64,000 bases of DNA from Physella acuta (lineage: Eukaryota > Mollusca > Gastropoda > Physidae): NCBI RefSeq assembly GCF_028476545.1, contig NW_026732655.1, positions 637,501 through 701,500 of the forward strand, given 5' to 3'. A program made the translations under genes and the position numbers. Below the pieces are notes generated by a model. That model saw only the letters and a list, made by a program, of their open reading frames with translations, searched no databases and was not told the origin of the DNA. Position 1 is the first letter of the stretch, and each line of letters opens with the position of its first letter. Of the stretch, positions 39,260 through 58,400 are shown piece by piece.

Positions 39260-40115
39260 ACATAACAGCTTAACATAGACATACAGGCATGAACATAACA
39301 GCTTAACATAGACATACAGGCATGAACATAACAGCTTAACATAGACATACAGGCATGCACATAACAGTTTAACATAGACATACAGGCATGAACATAACAG
39401 CTTAACATAGACATACAGGCATGAACATAACAGCTTAACATAGACATACATACAACCATGTACATAACAGCTTAACATAGACATACAGGCATGAACATAA
39501 CAGTTTAACATACACATACATGCATGAACATAACAGCTTAACATTGATAGACATACAGTCATGAACATAACAGTTTAACATTGATAGACATACAGGCATG
39601 AACATAACAGTTTAACTTAGAAATACAGGCATGAACATAACAGTTTAACATAGAAATACAGGCATGAACATAACAGTTTAACATAGAAATACAGGCATGA
39701 ACATAACAGTTTAACATAGACATACAGGCATGAACATAACAGTTTAACATAGACATACAGGCATGAACATAACAGTTTAACATTGATAGACATACAGGCA
39801 TGCACATAACAGTTTAACATAGACATACAGGCATGAACATAACAGTTTAACATAGACATACAGGCATGAACATAACAGTTTAACATTGATAGACATACAG
39901 GCATGAACATAACAGCTTAACAGAGAAAGACATACAGACATGAACATAACAGTTTAACATTGATAGACATACAGGCATGAACATATCATTTTAACATAGA
40001 CATAAAACTATCAACATAACATTTTAACATAGACATACAGCCATTAATATAACAGTTTATCAAAGACATACAACCATTAACATTACAGTTTAATATAGAC
40101 ATACAGCCATTAATA
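39260..40115. repeat. 33-bp minisatellite
   Basis: About 26 copies of a 33-bp unit (AACATAACAGTTTAACATAG plus ACATACAGGCATG), some with a 4-6-bp insertion. The unit resumes at 44,919-44,945 beyond a 4.8-kb block, so the array has been split. Confidence 0.92.
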
Positions 40116-44918
<4,803 letters not shown>

Positions 44919-44945
44919 ACAGTTTAACATAGACTTAACATGGTT

Positions 44946-46431
44946 TAACCTAGACAAAACCAACACACACAGTTAACCTACACGCCCACTTATATAATGC
45001 ACACATTTCTACAGCCAACTGATTAAATATCTGCTTGTGAAATGTATCCACCACTTTCCATTGGAGATAACATCAATTTTTTTCTCCTGCAAGTAGGCCT
45101 AAACCATGATGATGTAGCCTATTTGATGATGCTGTAACACAATATTTGTATGAAGCCTCTCTCATTTATAACTATTGAAGTCTTCTACTTTAACTGTTGT
45201 AATGGTTCGTTAATTTTCTCTTCACCAATGAATGAGCAGTATGGAATATAGCAATTCAATCTTTAGTGTATTAAATTGTTTAGAAGAAAATAACCTCAAG
45301 AATAAATAATCCGTGTTCCAACTTTACTTTTATGAAGCCTCTCGCACTCATTTACAAATGTAGGTCTTAGTTTTTTCTTTGCTCAAAAATATTGTTCAAG
45401 AGTAAATAAAAAATAGAATAAAAGAATTTTATCATTACTGTATTAAAATAATTAAATGGTTTTAGAACAACAACAATGCTTGGATTAAGAAATAATCTGT
45501 TTTATTACAGTAAAGATTTTGAATGTTTGGTACAATAAATAGAAGTAAATATATATATATATAATTTACTGTAAGCTATTATCACAGTGATAGAGTTTTT
45601 AAGTAAAAGATCACAGACTGATATAGGGAAATTTTTGCTAGGATTACTTTGGTTTACTTAAAACATTTATAACAAAATGTATTCAAATCAAGTTTTTAAT
45701 ACAGGACAGTATTAAGATCAAGTTTATAAAATCCTCATGTGTAGTTGTTTGTAATACAGTGGGTCATTACCCTTAGTTAAAAATTTAATTTAATACTCAA
45801 GTCCTTATTGGATTGACATACTGCAATTTATTTTTAAACTTTTAATTTTTGTGACAAATTGGTGACAAGCTATTATTTAATTATTGAGACATGGTGATCA
45901 GCTAAGGTTTAATTTTTGTGTGACAAAGTTGGGACATACTAATTTAATTATGGTGGCAGAAAAAGTGGTGCAATGCTAAGGATAAATTCTAGTGACAGGG
46001 GTGGCACGTTAAATAGTGGTGAGTCAGGGTTAAAATGCAGAGCTGACAGTGGTGAGACAATGGTGACTTAACAACAGGTGACACAGAAGTGATATTTCAT
46101 TGTGACACATCTGTTTTGATTCTAACTTGAATGGTGACAAATTACTTATGACAGTTGTGAGACAATGGTGACATTTAATACCTTTTGGAGAGTGTACTCT
46201 AATTGTTATGAGTCAACACTGATATTCTGAGTTTAATACATTGGTAACATGCTGTGGTATAATGAGTCAGTGAGGAAATTCTAGGCTAAAATATAGTGAC
46301 ACATTGATGACACTAAGCTTTAGTATTATGAGACAGATTACAAAGTTTTAATCTGGATTAACTGGTGACGCTGTCATTTAGTGTGGTGAGACAGTGGACT
46401 TCTTGTGGTGACACCATGGTGACTCCCTGCC
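44946..46431. other. A+T-rich region downstream of the LRR gene
   Basis: No coding signal. The part nearest the stop codon (about 45,880-46,430) is rich in imperfect GGTGACA repeats and may be 3' untranslated sequence; several AATAAA hexamers exist on the minus strand, none decisive. Confidence 0.5.
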
Positions 46432-49400
46432 TCACACTCCTCCAAGAGTTGTGAGGCTCTCCACAGTATCGGTAATTTCACCTGGCGCCTCCCTCGTTTT
46501 ATCCGGAGACTGATCATCATAGCTCACCTAAGGGAAGCCAAAGGGGAAAATAAAAAATTTTATTATTTAAAGTACATTTTATAATTTTAAAAGTTAAGGT
46601 GTTTTTTGTTGTTGTTTTTTCCACCGTTTTCTAACTTTAATTATCTATATATATAATTCTCTTCTGGGAGACGTTAGAAAACAAGCTGTAAGCGCGCCTA
46701 GCAGTCCCCTCTCTTCCTCTCTAGGCATATCGCAACCTCCTCCACCCCCACATGGTCTGGTGAGCTGTGGTTCACGCTAAATGTTTATGATCGTACAGCC
46801 AAGTTTAGTGACGCCTAATAGGGGCAGATAATTTAATTTGAAACTATTTTAAACTTAGGGGAGGTAACTAAGAGGAGGCTGCTTTCACGGGGGTGTGGGG
46901 GGGGGGGGTGAGGTAGGGGTTCGGGGAAAGGAGGGGGGGGGGTATCGTCCTTAACGACCTACTGATAGTGTTTTAAAGCAAATATTTTCAGTGGCAGCGT
47001 TGATACTGTCGAATTCACAAATTATGAATGACTGAAAAGTAGAAAATAAAACAACTAAATATCGGCGTATGATACGCCGCAGTTCGGCTCGTTTTTTTTA
47101 TTAAGCTATTTAGACTCAAATATAATAAATGAAGATATCTCCAACACATGTTAGGTACCAATCAGAGCTGGGTGAACTCAGGGAAGTCCCACATTCACCA
47201 GTCTGAAGTGAGATTTGAACTCAAGACCTTCAGGCTAGCAGTCAAAACACTCTAGCATTCAACCACGACTTCAAAAAAAATTAAAGTGCATACTGATAAA
47301 AATAAGGTAAAAAAAAAAAAAGAACAAACTTTGCATCTCTCCGTCATGCTGATCAAACTGCTGGGGATGTTCATGATTTTGTTGTCACTAATGTCCAGTT
47401 CTGTGATGTACTTGAGCTTGGAGATGGTCTCTGGGATAGACTCCAGTAGGTTGTCATGGAGGTCAAGTTTCTCTAGAGACTGCATCTTGTTGATTTCCTG
47501 GGGGATCTCTGTCAGGTCATTGCCTGAGAGGTTCAACTTCTGCAATCTGAGGGGAGATCACTCAGTTCAATGTCTGTACAAAAACTGTGAGTTATCTACC
47601 TTTGAACTTCACTTAAGTAGTTCATCATTAAATCACAACAATGTGGTCCTACAAATTATATATCTACATAGTAATTTCACTATTCTGTCATCCTGTCATT
47701 GTCAATAGCACTCTGACATATCATTAAAATAAGAGGATAATATTTAAAAAGTAATAATTAAAATAAAAAGCAATATGCTAGAAAAGATACAAAACTAGAA
47801 AAGAAACATTAAGGTATTAATTGTCACTTATAGCAAAAGACATAAATTACCAGCTAATTTATTTGTCTAACATTAAAATGTATGTGTAAATACAAAAAAG
47901 GCATATATCAATAAATGGCGGCTAAAATAATTGTTTTATTAAAATTTAGTAAAAATGTATCATCCTAAAATCCAATCAAGAAATTTAAAAATTAAGAGAA
48001 TAGATAGATCTTTAATTTTTAAAAAGTCACTAATGTTATTTTAAAATTGATAAAATTTAACAATTCTTTTTCATGAGAATTTTTTTTTTTATAATGACTA
48101 ATGCATGGTTAGGGTTTTAAGCTTACAGACACACCTTGCCCTTATTTCCCAACATCAGCCTTAAGAACATATATACAGACTAGCGTCTCAGATAGGGGGA
48201 TAAAAATGTCACTTTTTATGGTGCAGAAACAGATCAACACTACTTCACCTGCCCCGTGCGGGGGGGGGGGGGGGCAGATCCGAAAGGAACCAGCATGGAA
48301 AAAATTTACCCCTCACCTGAAAAGATAAATGAACTCTTCCGGAAACACTGACAGGTGATTTTTGGACAGATCTAAAGTCAGGAGCGACGCCAAGACATCA
48401 ATCTTTTGAGACGGAAAGCTGACCAGTTCGTTGTTGCTGAGGTCAAGATGTACCAGGTGGTCTAAATTGTTGAAGTCCTCTGGGAGGCTTTCAAGGCAGT
48501 TGAAGGACATATCAAGGTGCTTGATTCTCCGCAACTGATGGTGTGAGAAAGTTAAAATAGTTAAAGTAGTGTTCACCTGTTTCTGTTACCTCTGTGTGAT
48601 AGAATAGTGTGGTCAGCACTATGTCCAGCCGCCTTTACTTTCCCTAACACGAGCTGGGTGGAATCAGTTTTAAACTCAAGACTTTTGGGTTAGCAGTCTA
48701 GTGCTCCATGCCGTCCCATACAGTGCAAGTATGCTGAACTCAAAGTTTTGGACTATGAGAGAAGTTATGGACAGGATGGGAGGAGTGGTGTGTTGGAGAA
48801 TGGGAGGAGTTGTATGTAGGAGGATGGGAGGAGTTGTATGTATAGGATGGGAGGAGTTGTCAGCAGAAGGATGGGAGGAGTTGTCTAAAGGAAGATGGGA
48901 GGAGTTGTCTGTAGGAGGAAATGATGAAGTGGTGGCAAGAGAAATGTAGGAGTTTTGAGACAAACCTTGGCTAAGTTAAAGGGGAGAATAACAATAGCGT
49001 TCTGTGAAAGGTCAAGGTACTTCAGGCGGTGTAGGTAATCAATGTTGACTGGTATTTCTGAAATCTCATTGTTGTGGGCATCAAAATGTTCCAGGTTTCT
49101 ACAAATTTTGATGTTGTCTGGGATCACTTTGATCTAGAAAAATGATAACATCAAAAGTCACTCAAATCTCATTCAGGCTAAACTGCAAATACATTACAGG
49201 CCTACTACAATCCAATTTATACAGGCATATGTAAAATATTTTTATTAATTAGATATAAAAGATATTGCCTAAAAAAAATGTTACATCCATAAACTGAAGT
49301 TTACCTTGTTATTAAATCCATAAACTGAAGATTACCTTGTTGTTAAAAATTTTCAGTGAGACTAACATCCTGCACATGCAGACGCCAGGGGGAAAGGCAT

Positions 49401-52400
49401 CAAGTTTGAGATTAGAAATGTCTATAACAGTCAGACGGCGAGCGTGCTCCTCATCAGACAACAGCAGCAGTGGAGACTTGGGGTCAACGCTGGGCGGGGG
49501 GATCGGGTTGTTGCCGATATTTAGAACCTGTACATGTTTACATTACTTTTTTATAAGGTAACGGCAATAAGATATTTAGAACCTGTAGATGTTTACATTA
49601 CTTTTTTATAAGGTAACGGCAATAAGATATTTAGAACCTGTACATGTTTACATTACTTTTTTATAAGGTAACGGCAATAAGATATTTAGAACCTGTACAT
49701 GTTTACATTACTTTTTTAACAACAATAAGATATTTAGAACCTCTAGATGTTTACATTACTTTTTTAACAACAATAAGATATTTAGAACCTGTACATGTTT
49801 ACATTACTTTTTTAACAACAATAAGATATTTAGAACCTGTACATGTTTACATTACTTTTTTATAAGGTAACGGCAATAAGATATTTAGAACCTGTACATG
49901 TTTACATTACTTTTTTAACAACAATAAGATATTTAGAACCTGTACATGTTTACATTACATTTTTATAAGGTAACGGCAGTAAGATATTTAGAACCTGTAC
50001 ATTTTTACATTACTTTTTTAACAACAATAAGATATTTAGAACCTGTACATGTTTACATTACTTTTTTATAAGGTAACGGCAATAAGATATTTAGAACCTG
50101 TACATTTTTACATTACTTTTTTAAAGGTAACAGAAATAAGATATTTAGAACCTGTACATGTTTACATTACTTTTTTAAAGGTTAACAGCAATAAGGTATT
50201 TAGAACCTACACATTTTTACATTCCTTTTTTAAAAGTTAACAGCAATAAGATTTGAATAAATAAGACCTTATAAATAAAATTAACTTTGATATATAGTCA
50301 AGATTGAAGAGTCTAGAAATATTGAAGAGAAAATAAACTTTGTGTATTAGCATTAAAAGAAAGTTGCAACTTTGATGCAGCTAATTTTTTTTATGTTTAG
50401 AAATAAACAATGCAATAAGGCTTAATTTTTAGTCACTAATATTAAAACTAAACAATAGAGGGTTGATTTGTGGAAAGTGTAAGTCTATTTAAAATATTTA
50501 CAGAAACATTTGAGTAAAAAGTGGTGTTTACAGACATTAAATCCACAGTCCTATGACAAAGCCAGTCAAATTAAATCTTACTAAAGTAAAATTTCAGATT
50601 AATGTCAGGTTGACTTAAAAAAATATGAATTTAGTCTTAACTAAAAAAAAATACTTTCATGTTCTCTGCATTTGCTAATTTTTTAACACTTCTTAAAATA
50701 ATTCATTTCTGAATTTTTTTCAGTTTTTTTTTCATATTATTAACAACTGCTATAAAGGCAAACTTGACAAATACCCATGTTTTTTTTTCTTATCCAGGTA
50801 AACATCTAATCAAACTCTGTGAGAGCCATCAAATTAAACACTTTTGTGTTGTTACAGCCCTTACAAAAGCTATGGGGATTAAAGAGTTGATAATACCTAA
50901 AACTAATCAAAGTTTTTAAAATACAATGACAAAGCTCCATTTAGTGTTTAATTAGAGTTTAATCAAGCCTCCCAAAAACTTTTGGGATGAAGAACTCACC
51001 CACCAAATTGTGTCTAATTTGGAATTTACACCAGACACACACAAAAACTAACATTCCTCCAAGTTTACACCAACAACAAAAAACAAGCTTACCTCCAATG
51101 TTTTGGGAATGAAGACCTCGTTCACTAAATTGTTGCTCAGGTCTAACTCACACAGGAACTCTAAGGCTTCAAATGAGGGAGGCAAAGTAGCAATTCTGTT
51201 ACCATTCAAACGGAGGATCTCAAGAGTTCTAAAGGGCTGCATTTCCTGCGGCAGCTCAGTCAGTCTAGAAAAACATAAAATCTATAAGTAGAACATCCCT
51301 GAGTCCACCCAGCTGTAATGGGTACATAACTCAAGTTGGGGAAAGTAAGGCCGGCTGGGCAAAGTGCTGACCACAAGTTCCCTTCAAGAATCATATGAAC
51401 TCTGTTTAATCTGCCCAATTAATCACTAGGTCTAAAGAGAGCTCTTTACTTTTGTTAAGTCTATAATTATGTTCTTAATAGTGGTCAGTAAAAAATATGA
51501 AACATGTTTTAATTGTATGCAGTTAATGAAAGTTTGAAACAGAGGTTTACTCTGGTCAGTAAATCATGTGAGGAAATATTTTATTACTGTGCCGTTTAAT
51601 GATAATGTGAAACAAATATTTTAATTCTGGTCAGTAAAAAATGCGAAACCAATATTAAATAAAGATCAGTAAAAATGTGAAACAAATATTTTAATTCTGG
51701 TCAGTATTAAATGCGAAACCAATATTTATAATGGTCAGTAAAAACTGTGAAGCAAATATTTTATTAGTGTGGTTTAATAAATATGTGAAACAAATATTTT
51801 AATTCTGGTCAGTAAAAATTCAAAACCAATATTTATAATGGTCAGTAAAAAATGTGAAGCAAATATTTTATTAGTGTGGTTTAATAAATATGTGAAACAA
51901 ATATTTTAATTCTGGTCAGTAAAAAATTCATAACCAAAATATTTATAATGGTCAGTAAAAAATGTGAAGCAAATATTTTATTAGTGTGGTTTAATAAATA
52001 TGTGAAACAAATATTTTAATTCTGGTCAGTAAAAAATTCAAAACCAATATTTATAATGGTCAGTAAAAATGTGAAAAAATATTTGAATCTCACTTGTTAT
52101 TGGTAAGATCTATACAGCGCAGCAGTTGCTTTGAGCCGATGGATGGGTCTATGACACTGATGCTGTTGTTTGCCGCCAGGATGTCTTTTAGTGAAACAAT
52201 TCTGATAAAATAAACAACCAGAAACCATTAGCATTTTAAACTGCCAGCAAGTTTATATATACAAACAATAGGTAAAAATTTTAGACTGCTAACTGAATTG
52301 TATAGAGAAGTAGTTAAAATTTTTTGACTAATAACAGGATTGTGTAGTGGAGTAGTGAAACATTTTACACACAACACACGTGGTCAAACACACACCACAC

Positions 52401-55400
52401 CTAATAAAATGACACACACCTGCCCAGGGAAAAATAGGTTACAAATTTTAGACTGTTAACTGGATTGTATAGAGAAGTAGTTTAATTTTTTGACTAATGA
52501 CTGGATTGTGTTGTAGAGTAGTGACACATTTTACACACAATACACGTGGTCACACACACCACACCTAATAAAAATGACACACACCTGCCCAGGGTTGGTG
52601 GAAGACTGCTGACATTGTTATCAGAAAAATCCAGTCGGATGAGATTTTTCAAGGCATTTAACTTGTTTGGGAGGCTGGTGATGCTGTTGTTGGCAAAGTT
52701 GAGTTCCTCCAGAGAGATCAGCTTGGTCAGGACATCCATGTTGCTGATTTTGTTGCTGGAGATATCTAGTTTCTGAAAGATATTGATAGTGTGATGCAAT
52801 GCTTCTCTATTTTATTGTATGGGACCAAAAGTTCTGAAAGATATTGATAGTGTGATGCAATGCTTCTCTATTTTATTGTATGGGACCAAAAGTTCTGAAA
52901 GATATTGATAGTGTGATGAAATGCTTCTCTATTTTATTTTATTATACCAAAAGTTCTGAAAGATATTGATGGTTTATTGCAATGCTTCTCTATTTTATTG
53001 CATGGGACCAAAAGTTCTGAAAGATATTGATAGTGTGATGAAATGCTTCTCTATTTTATTGTATGGGACCAAAAGTTCTGAAAGATATTGATGGTTTGAT
53101 GCAATGTTTCTCTATTTTATTGCATGGGACCAAAAGTTCTGAAAGATATTGATGGTTTGATGAAATGTTTATCTATTTTATTTTATGATACCAAAAGTTC
53201 TGAAAGATATTGATAGTGTGATGCAATGTTTCTCTATTTTATTGTATGATACCAAAAGTTCTGAAAGATATTGATAGTGTGATGCAATGTTTCTCTATTT
53301 TATTTTATGATACCAAAAGTTCTGAAAGATATTGATAGTGTGATGCAATGTTTATCTATTTTATTTTATGATACCAAAAGTTCTGAAAGATATTGATAGT
53401 TTGATGCAATGTTTATCTATTTTATTTTATGATACCAAAAGTTCTGAAAGATATTGATAGTGTGATGCAATGTTTATCTATTTTATTTTATGATACCAAA
53501 AGTTCTGAAAGATATTGATAGTGTGATGCAATGTTTATCTATTTTATTTTATGATACCAAAAGTTCTGAAAGATATTGATAGTTTGATGCAATGTTTATC
53601 TATTTTATTTTATGGTACCAAAAGTTCTGAAAGATATTGATAGTGTGATGCAATGTTTATCTATTTTATTTTATGGTACCAAAAGTTCTGAAAGATATTG
53701 ATAGTGTGATGCAATGTTTCTCTATTTTATTTTATGGTACCAAAAGTTCTGAAAGATATTGATAGTGTGATGCAATGTTTATCTATTTTATTTTATGGTA
53801 CCAAAAGTTCTGAAAGATATTGATAGTGTGATGCAATGTTTATCTATTTTATTTTATGATACCAAAAGTTCTGAAAGATATTGATAGTTTGATGCAATGT
53901 TTATCTATTTTATTTTATGGTACCAAAAGTTCTGAAAGATATTGATAGTGTGATGCAATGTTTATCTATTTTATTTTATGGTACCAAAAGTTCTGAAAGA
54001 TATTGATAGTGTGATGCAATGTTTCTCTATTTTATTGCATGGTACTAAAAGTTCTGAAAGATATTGGTGGTTTGATGCAATGCTTCTCTATTTTATTGTA
54101 TGGTACCAAAAGTTCTGAAAGATATTGATGGTTTGATGAAATGCTTCTCTATTTTATTGTATGGTACCAAAAGTTCTGAAAGATATTGATGGTTTGATAA
54201 AATGCTTCTCTATTTTATTGTATGGTACCAAAAGTTCTGAAAGATATTGATAGTGTGATGAAATGCTTCTCTATTTTATTGTATGGCACCAAAAGTTCTG
54301 AAAGATATCATGGTTTGATGAAATGCTTCTTTATTTTATTGTATGGGACCAAAAGTTCTGAAAGATATTGATGGTTTGATGAAATGCTTCTCTATTTTAT
54401 TGCATGGTACCAAAAGTTCTGAAAGATATTGATGGTTTGATGAAATGCTTCTCTATTTTATTGTATGGTACCAAAAGTTCTGAAAGATATTGATGGTTTA
54501 ATGCAATGCTTCTCTATTTTATTGCATGGTACCAAAAGTTCTGAAAGATATTGATGGTTTGATGAAATGCTTCTATATTTTATTGTATGGTACCAAAAGT
54601 TCTGAAAGATATTGATGGTTTAATGCAATGCTTCTCTATTTTATTGTATGGTACCAAAAGTTCTGAAAGATATTGATGGTTTAATGCAATGCTTCTCTAT
54701 TTTATTGCATGGTACCAAAAGTTCTGAAAGATATTGATGGTTTGATGAAATGCTTCTCTATTTAATTTTATTGTACCAAAAGTTCTGAAAGATATCAACG
54801 GTTTAATGCAGTGCTTCTCAATTTTATTTTATTGTACCAAAATTTCTGACAGATATCATGGTTTAATGCAATGCTTCTCTATTTTATTTTATGGGACCAA
54901 AAGTTCTAAAAGATATCAACAGTTTGCAAAGTTTCTCTATTTTATTTTATAGAAACTCTGAAACTGTCGGATATTAATTTATTATACCAATGTTTTAATG
55001 AAACAAAGAGCCATTTTTATACTTTATTTCTGATAAAACTATTAATGGGTAGGCTACTTAGAGAACTTCATGACTATATTAAATACAACAGGTTAATAAA
55101 AAAAAAATCAGCTTTACAACCTATAGGCTAAACGTTTCTATAAATTTTAATTTTTTTGTCATCTATAAAAAATATATACTTTTATAAAATTAAAGTTGTT
55201 AAATACACGCATAAAAAGCTTTTTTAAAAAATACATTAAAATATATAAGAAACAAAAACCATACTTACTTAAATAGCATATTTAAATACAAATGGCAATG
55301 ATAAAATTAAGATTTAGACTTAAAAGAAGGAAAACTTAGCTTTAGGTAAAACACTGAAGACCTTATAAAGTATCTTTAATTTTTGTCAAAAATAAAATTA

Positions 55401-58400
55401 AACTTTTAAAGCGGAGAGCTAACCTTTAGGTACTGAAGTTTGTGAATCTCCTCTGGAAGCTCTTCTATCTCATTATTGGACACATTGAGCTCTTCCATGA
55501 CCTTCATCCAGCCTATGTCCATTGGGAGAGAAGTCATCTTGTTGTTTGAGGCATCCAGTATAGTCAGGGAATAGGACTAAAAGGAAATTTTAAAATCTCA
55601 GGCATGGTGATACATAGTCATATAGTCTCATGTGACATTCAGTATAGTCAGGGAATAGTACTAAAAGGAAATTTTAAAATCTCAGGCATGGTGATACATA
55701 GTCATATAGTCTGATGTGACATTCAGTATAGTCAGGGAGTAGGACTAAAAGGAAATTTTAAAATCTCAGGCTTGGTGATACACAGTCATATAGTCTGATG
55801 TGACATTCAGTATAGTCAGGGAGTAGGACTGAAAGGAAATTTTAAAATCTCAGGTATGGTGATACATAGTCATATAGTCTGATGTGACATTCAGTATAGT
55901 CAGGGAATAGGACTAAAAGGAAATTTTAAAATCTCAGGCATGGTGATACATAGTGATACAGTCTGATGTGACATTCAGTATAGTCAGGGAATAGGACTGA
56001 AAGGAATTTTTTAAATCTCAGGTATGGTGATACATAGTCATATAGTCTGATGTGATATTCAGTATAGTCAGGGAATAGGACTAAAAGGAAATTTTAAAAT
56101 CTCAGGCATGGTGATATAGTCATATTGTCTGATGTGATATTCAGTATAGGGCTGGTAAGTAGGTCACCAACCAGATCTACGGCTCAATAAAACCTGCATG
56201 AGCCATACAACTGGTTGGTGACCTACTTACCAGCCCTATAGCCAATGAGTAGGACTGAAAGGAAATTTTAAAATCTCAGGTATGGTGATACATAGTCATA
56301 TAGTCTGATGTGACATTCAGTATAGTCAGGGAATAGGACTAAAAGGAAATTTTAAAATCTTAGGTATGGTGATACATAGTCATATAGTCTCATGTGACAT
56401 TCAGTATAGTCAGGGAGTAGGATTAAAAGGAAATTTTAAAATCTCAGGCATGGTGATACATAGTCATATATTCTGATGTGACATTCAGTATAGTCAGGGA
56501 GTAGGACTGAAAGGAATTTTTAAAATCTCAGGTATGGTGATACATAGTCATATAGTCTGATGTGACATTCAGTATAGTCAGGGAATAGGACTAAAAGGAA
56601 ATTTTAAAATCTCAGGCATGGTGATACATAGTCATATAGTCTGATGTGACATTCAGTATAGGGCTGGTAAGTAGGTCACCAACCAGTTCTACGGCTCAAT
56701 AAAACCTGCATGAGCCATACAACTGCTTGGTGACCTACTTACCAGCCCTATAGCCAATGAGTAGGACTAAAAATAAATTTTAAAATCTAAGGCATGGAGA
56801 TACATAGTGATACAGTCTGATGTGACTTGCGGAGAATCTATGATTACACTCTATATAAAGGTCTTATGAGTTATATGCATAATACATGAAATATGATTTA
56901 AAACAAATAGAATCTGATGTGTCAGTGGGTTGACACTGTGCGATATTTTCATGTCTGCTAACAATCATTAAGAATCAAGATTAGAAAAATTATAAAAAAG
57001 AAACATGTAATTTAACTAAACAAAGATCTATAATATTTGGCATTGACAAAAAATATTTAAAATTAGCACCATATGCAGGAAATAATTTCAAATTATTGTA
57101 AGAATAAATTGGTATAGTAAATAAGTTAAAAAGTTAATGAAAAAAAAATAGCAGTCCTACTTTACCTGGCATCCAAAGGTCTCTGGTAGGGCAGTCAGTT
57201 GGTTATGGCTTATGTTTAGTTCATGTAGATACTTGAGTGCTGCCAGTTCTTGGGGAACTTTCTTTTTTGTACGAAACAGAAATTTTGTTTTAGTTAGTGA
57301 ACTAACTGCTGTGTACTGTAAGGGACGAAGTCGCCTAGCGATGGAGAGCTGGACTGCTAACCCGTAAGTCTTGAGTTCTAATCCGGGTTCAAGTCAGTAG
57401 AGCGTCCCTGAGTCCACCCAGCTCTGATGAGTACCTAACTCACGTTAGGGTAAGTAAAGGCAGCTGGGCATTGTGCTGACCACACTATCCCTTCATAGGC
57501 CGAAATCACAGAAATAAGTGAACTCTACTTCACTTGCCCCATGGACCGTCTGGTTTGAAAGGGAACTTTACTTTTTTTTTTTTACTCTAAGGAAACTCTC
57601 TTTTGTAAGAAACAAAAATTTTGTTTTAGTTAGTGAACTTTAGTTAGTGAACTATCTTTTTAAAAGAAACTTAACATTTATTAAATTAGTTCTCAAAAAT
57701 AGCGAATTCTTTTCTCCTCACTGCTTTATTTTAAAGCAAGCAGCTATCTATTCAGTGTAAGTAAAAAAACATTTGATATTTTTATTTTGATATCATCTCT
57801 CCATTTCATTGTGGTTTTGAGAGCAGTTCTTGGACACATAGAGAAAAGCAAATGGCAATTACTCACATTCAAGGTGGTAATGGAAAACATTGAGAAAGAC
57901 AGGGGGAATAGCTCACCTGTAAGCAGGTGTGTGAAACATTGAGAAAAACGGGGAATAACTCACCTGTTAACAGTTGTGTGAAACATTGAGAAAAACGGGG
58001 AATAACTCACCTGTTAACAGTTGTGTGAAACATTGAGAAAAACGGGGAATAACTCACCTGTTAACAGTTGTGTGAAACATTGAGAAAGACAAGGGGAAGT
58101 AACTCACCTGTAAACAGTTGGGTGAAACATTGAGAAAAACGGGGGGAAGTAACTCACCTGTAAGCAGTTGTGTGAAACATTGAGAAAGACAGGGGGAAGT
58201 AACTCACCTGTAAGCAGTTGTGTGAAACATTGAGAAAAACGGGGAATAACTCACCTGTTAACAGTTGTGTGAAACATTGAGAAAAACGGGGAATAACTCA
58301 CCTGTAAACAGTTGGGTGAAACATTGAGAAAGACAGGGGGAATAACTCACCTGTAAACAGTTGTGTGAAACATTGAGAAAAACGGGGGGAATAACTCACC

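Larger units (their letters stand above)
55560..56770. repeat. Splice-acceptor minisatellite at exon 5 (intron 4 of the LRR gene)
   Basis: About 14 copies of an 84-85-bp unit. On the coding strand each has TTTCCTTTTAG followed by TCCTATTCCCTGACTATACT, the first bases of exon 5 (residues SYSLTIL). Two units contain a 92-bp MITE. The true acceptor is the copy at 55,577-55,578. Confidence 0.93.

Noticed and set aside
39220-39910. Cys/Met/Val repeat frames (CYVHACMSMLN)
   Set aside because: 33-bp minisatellite, a multiple of three, with no coding context.
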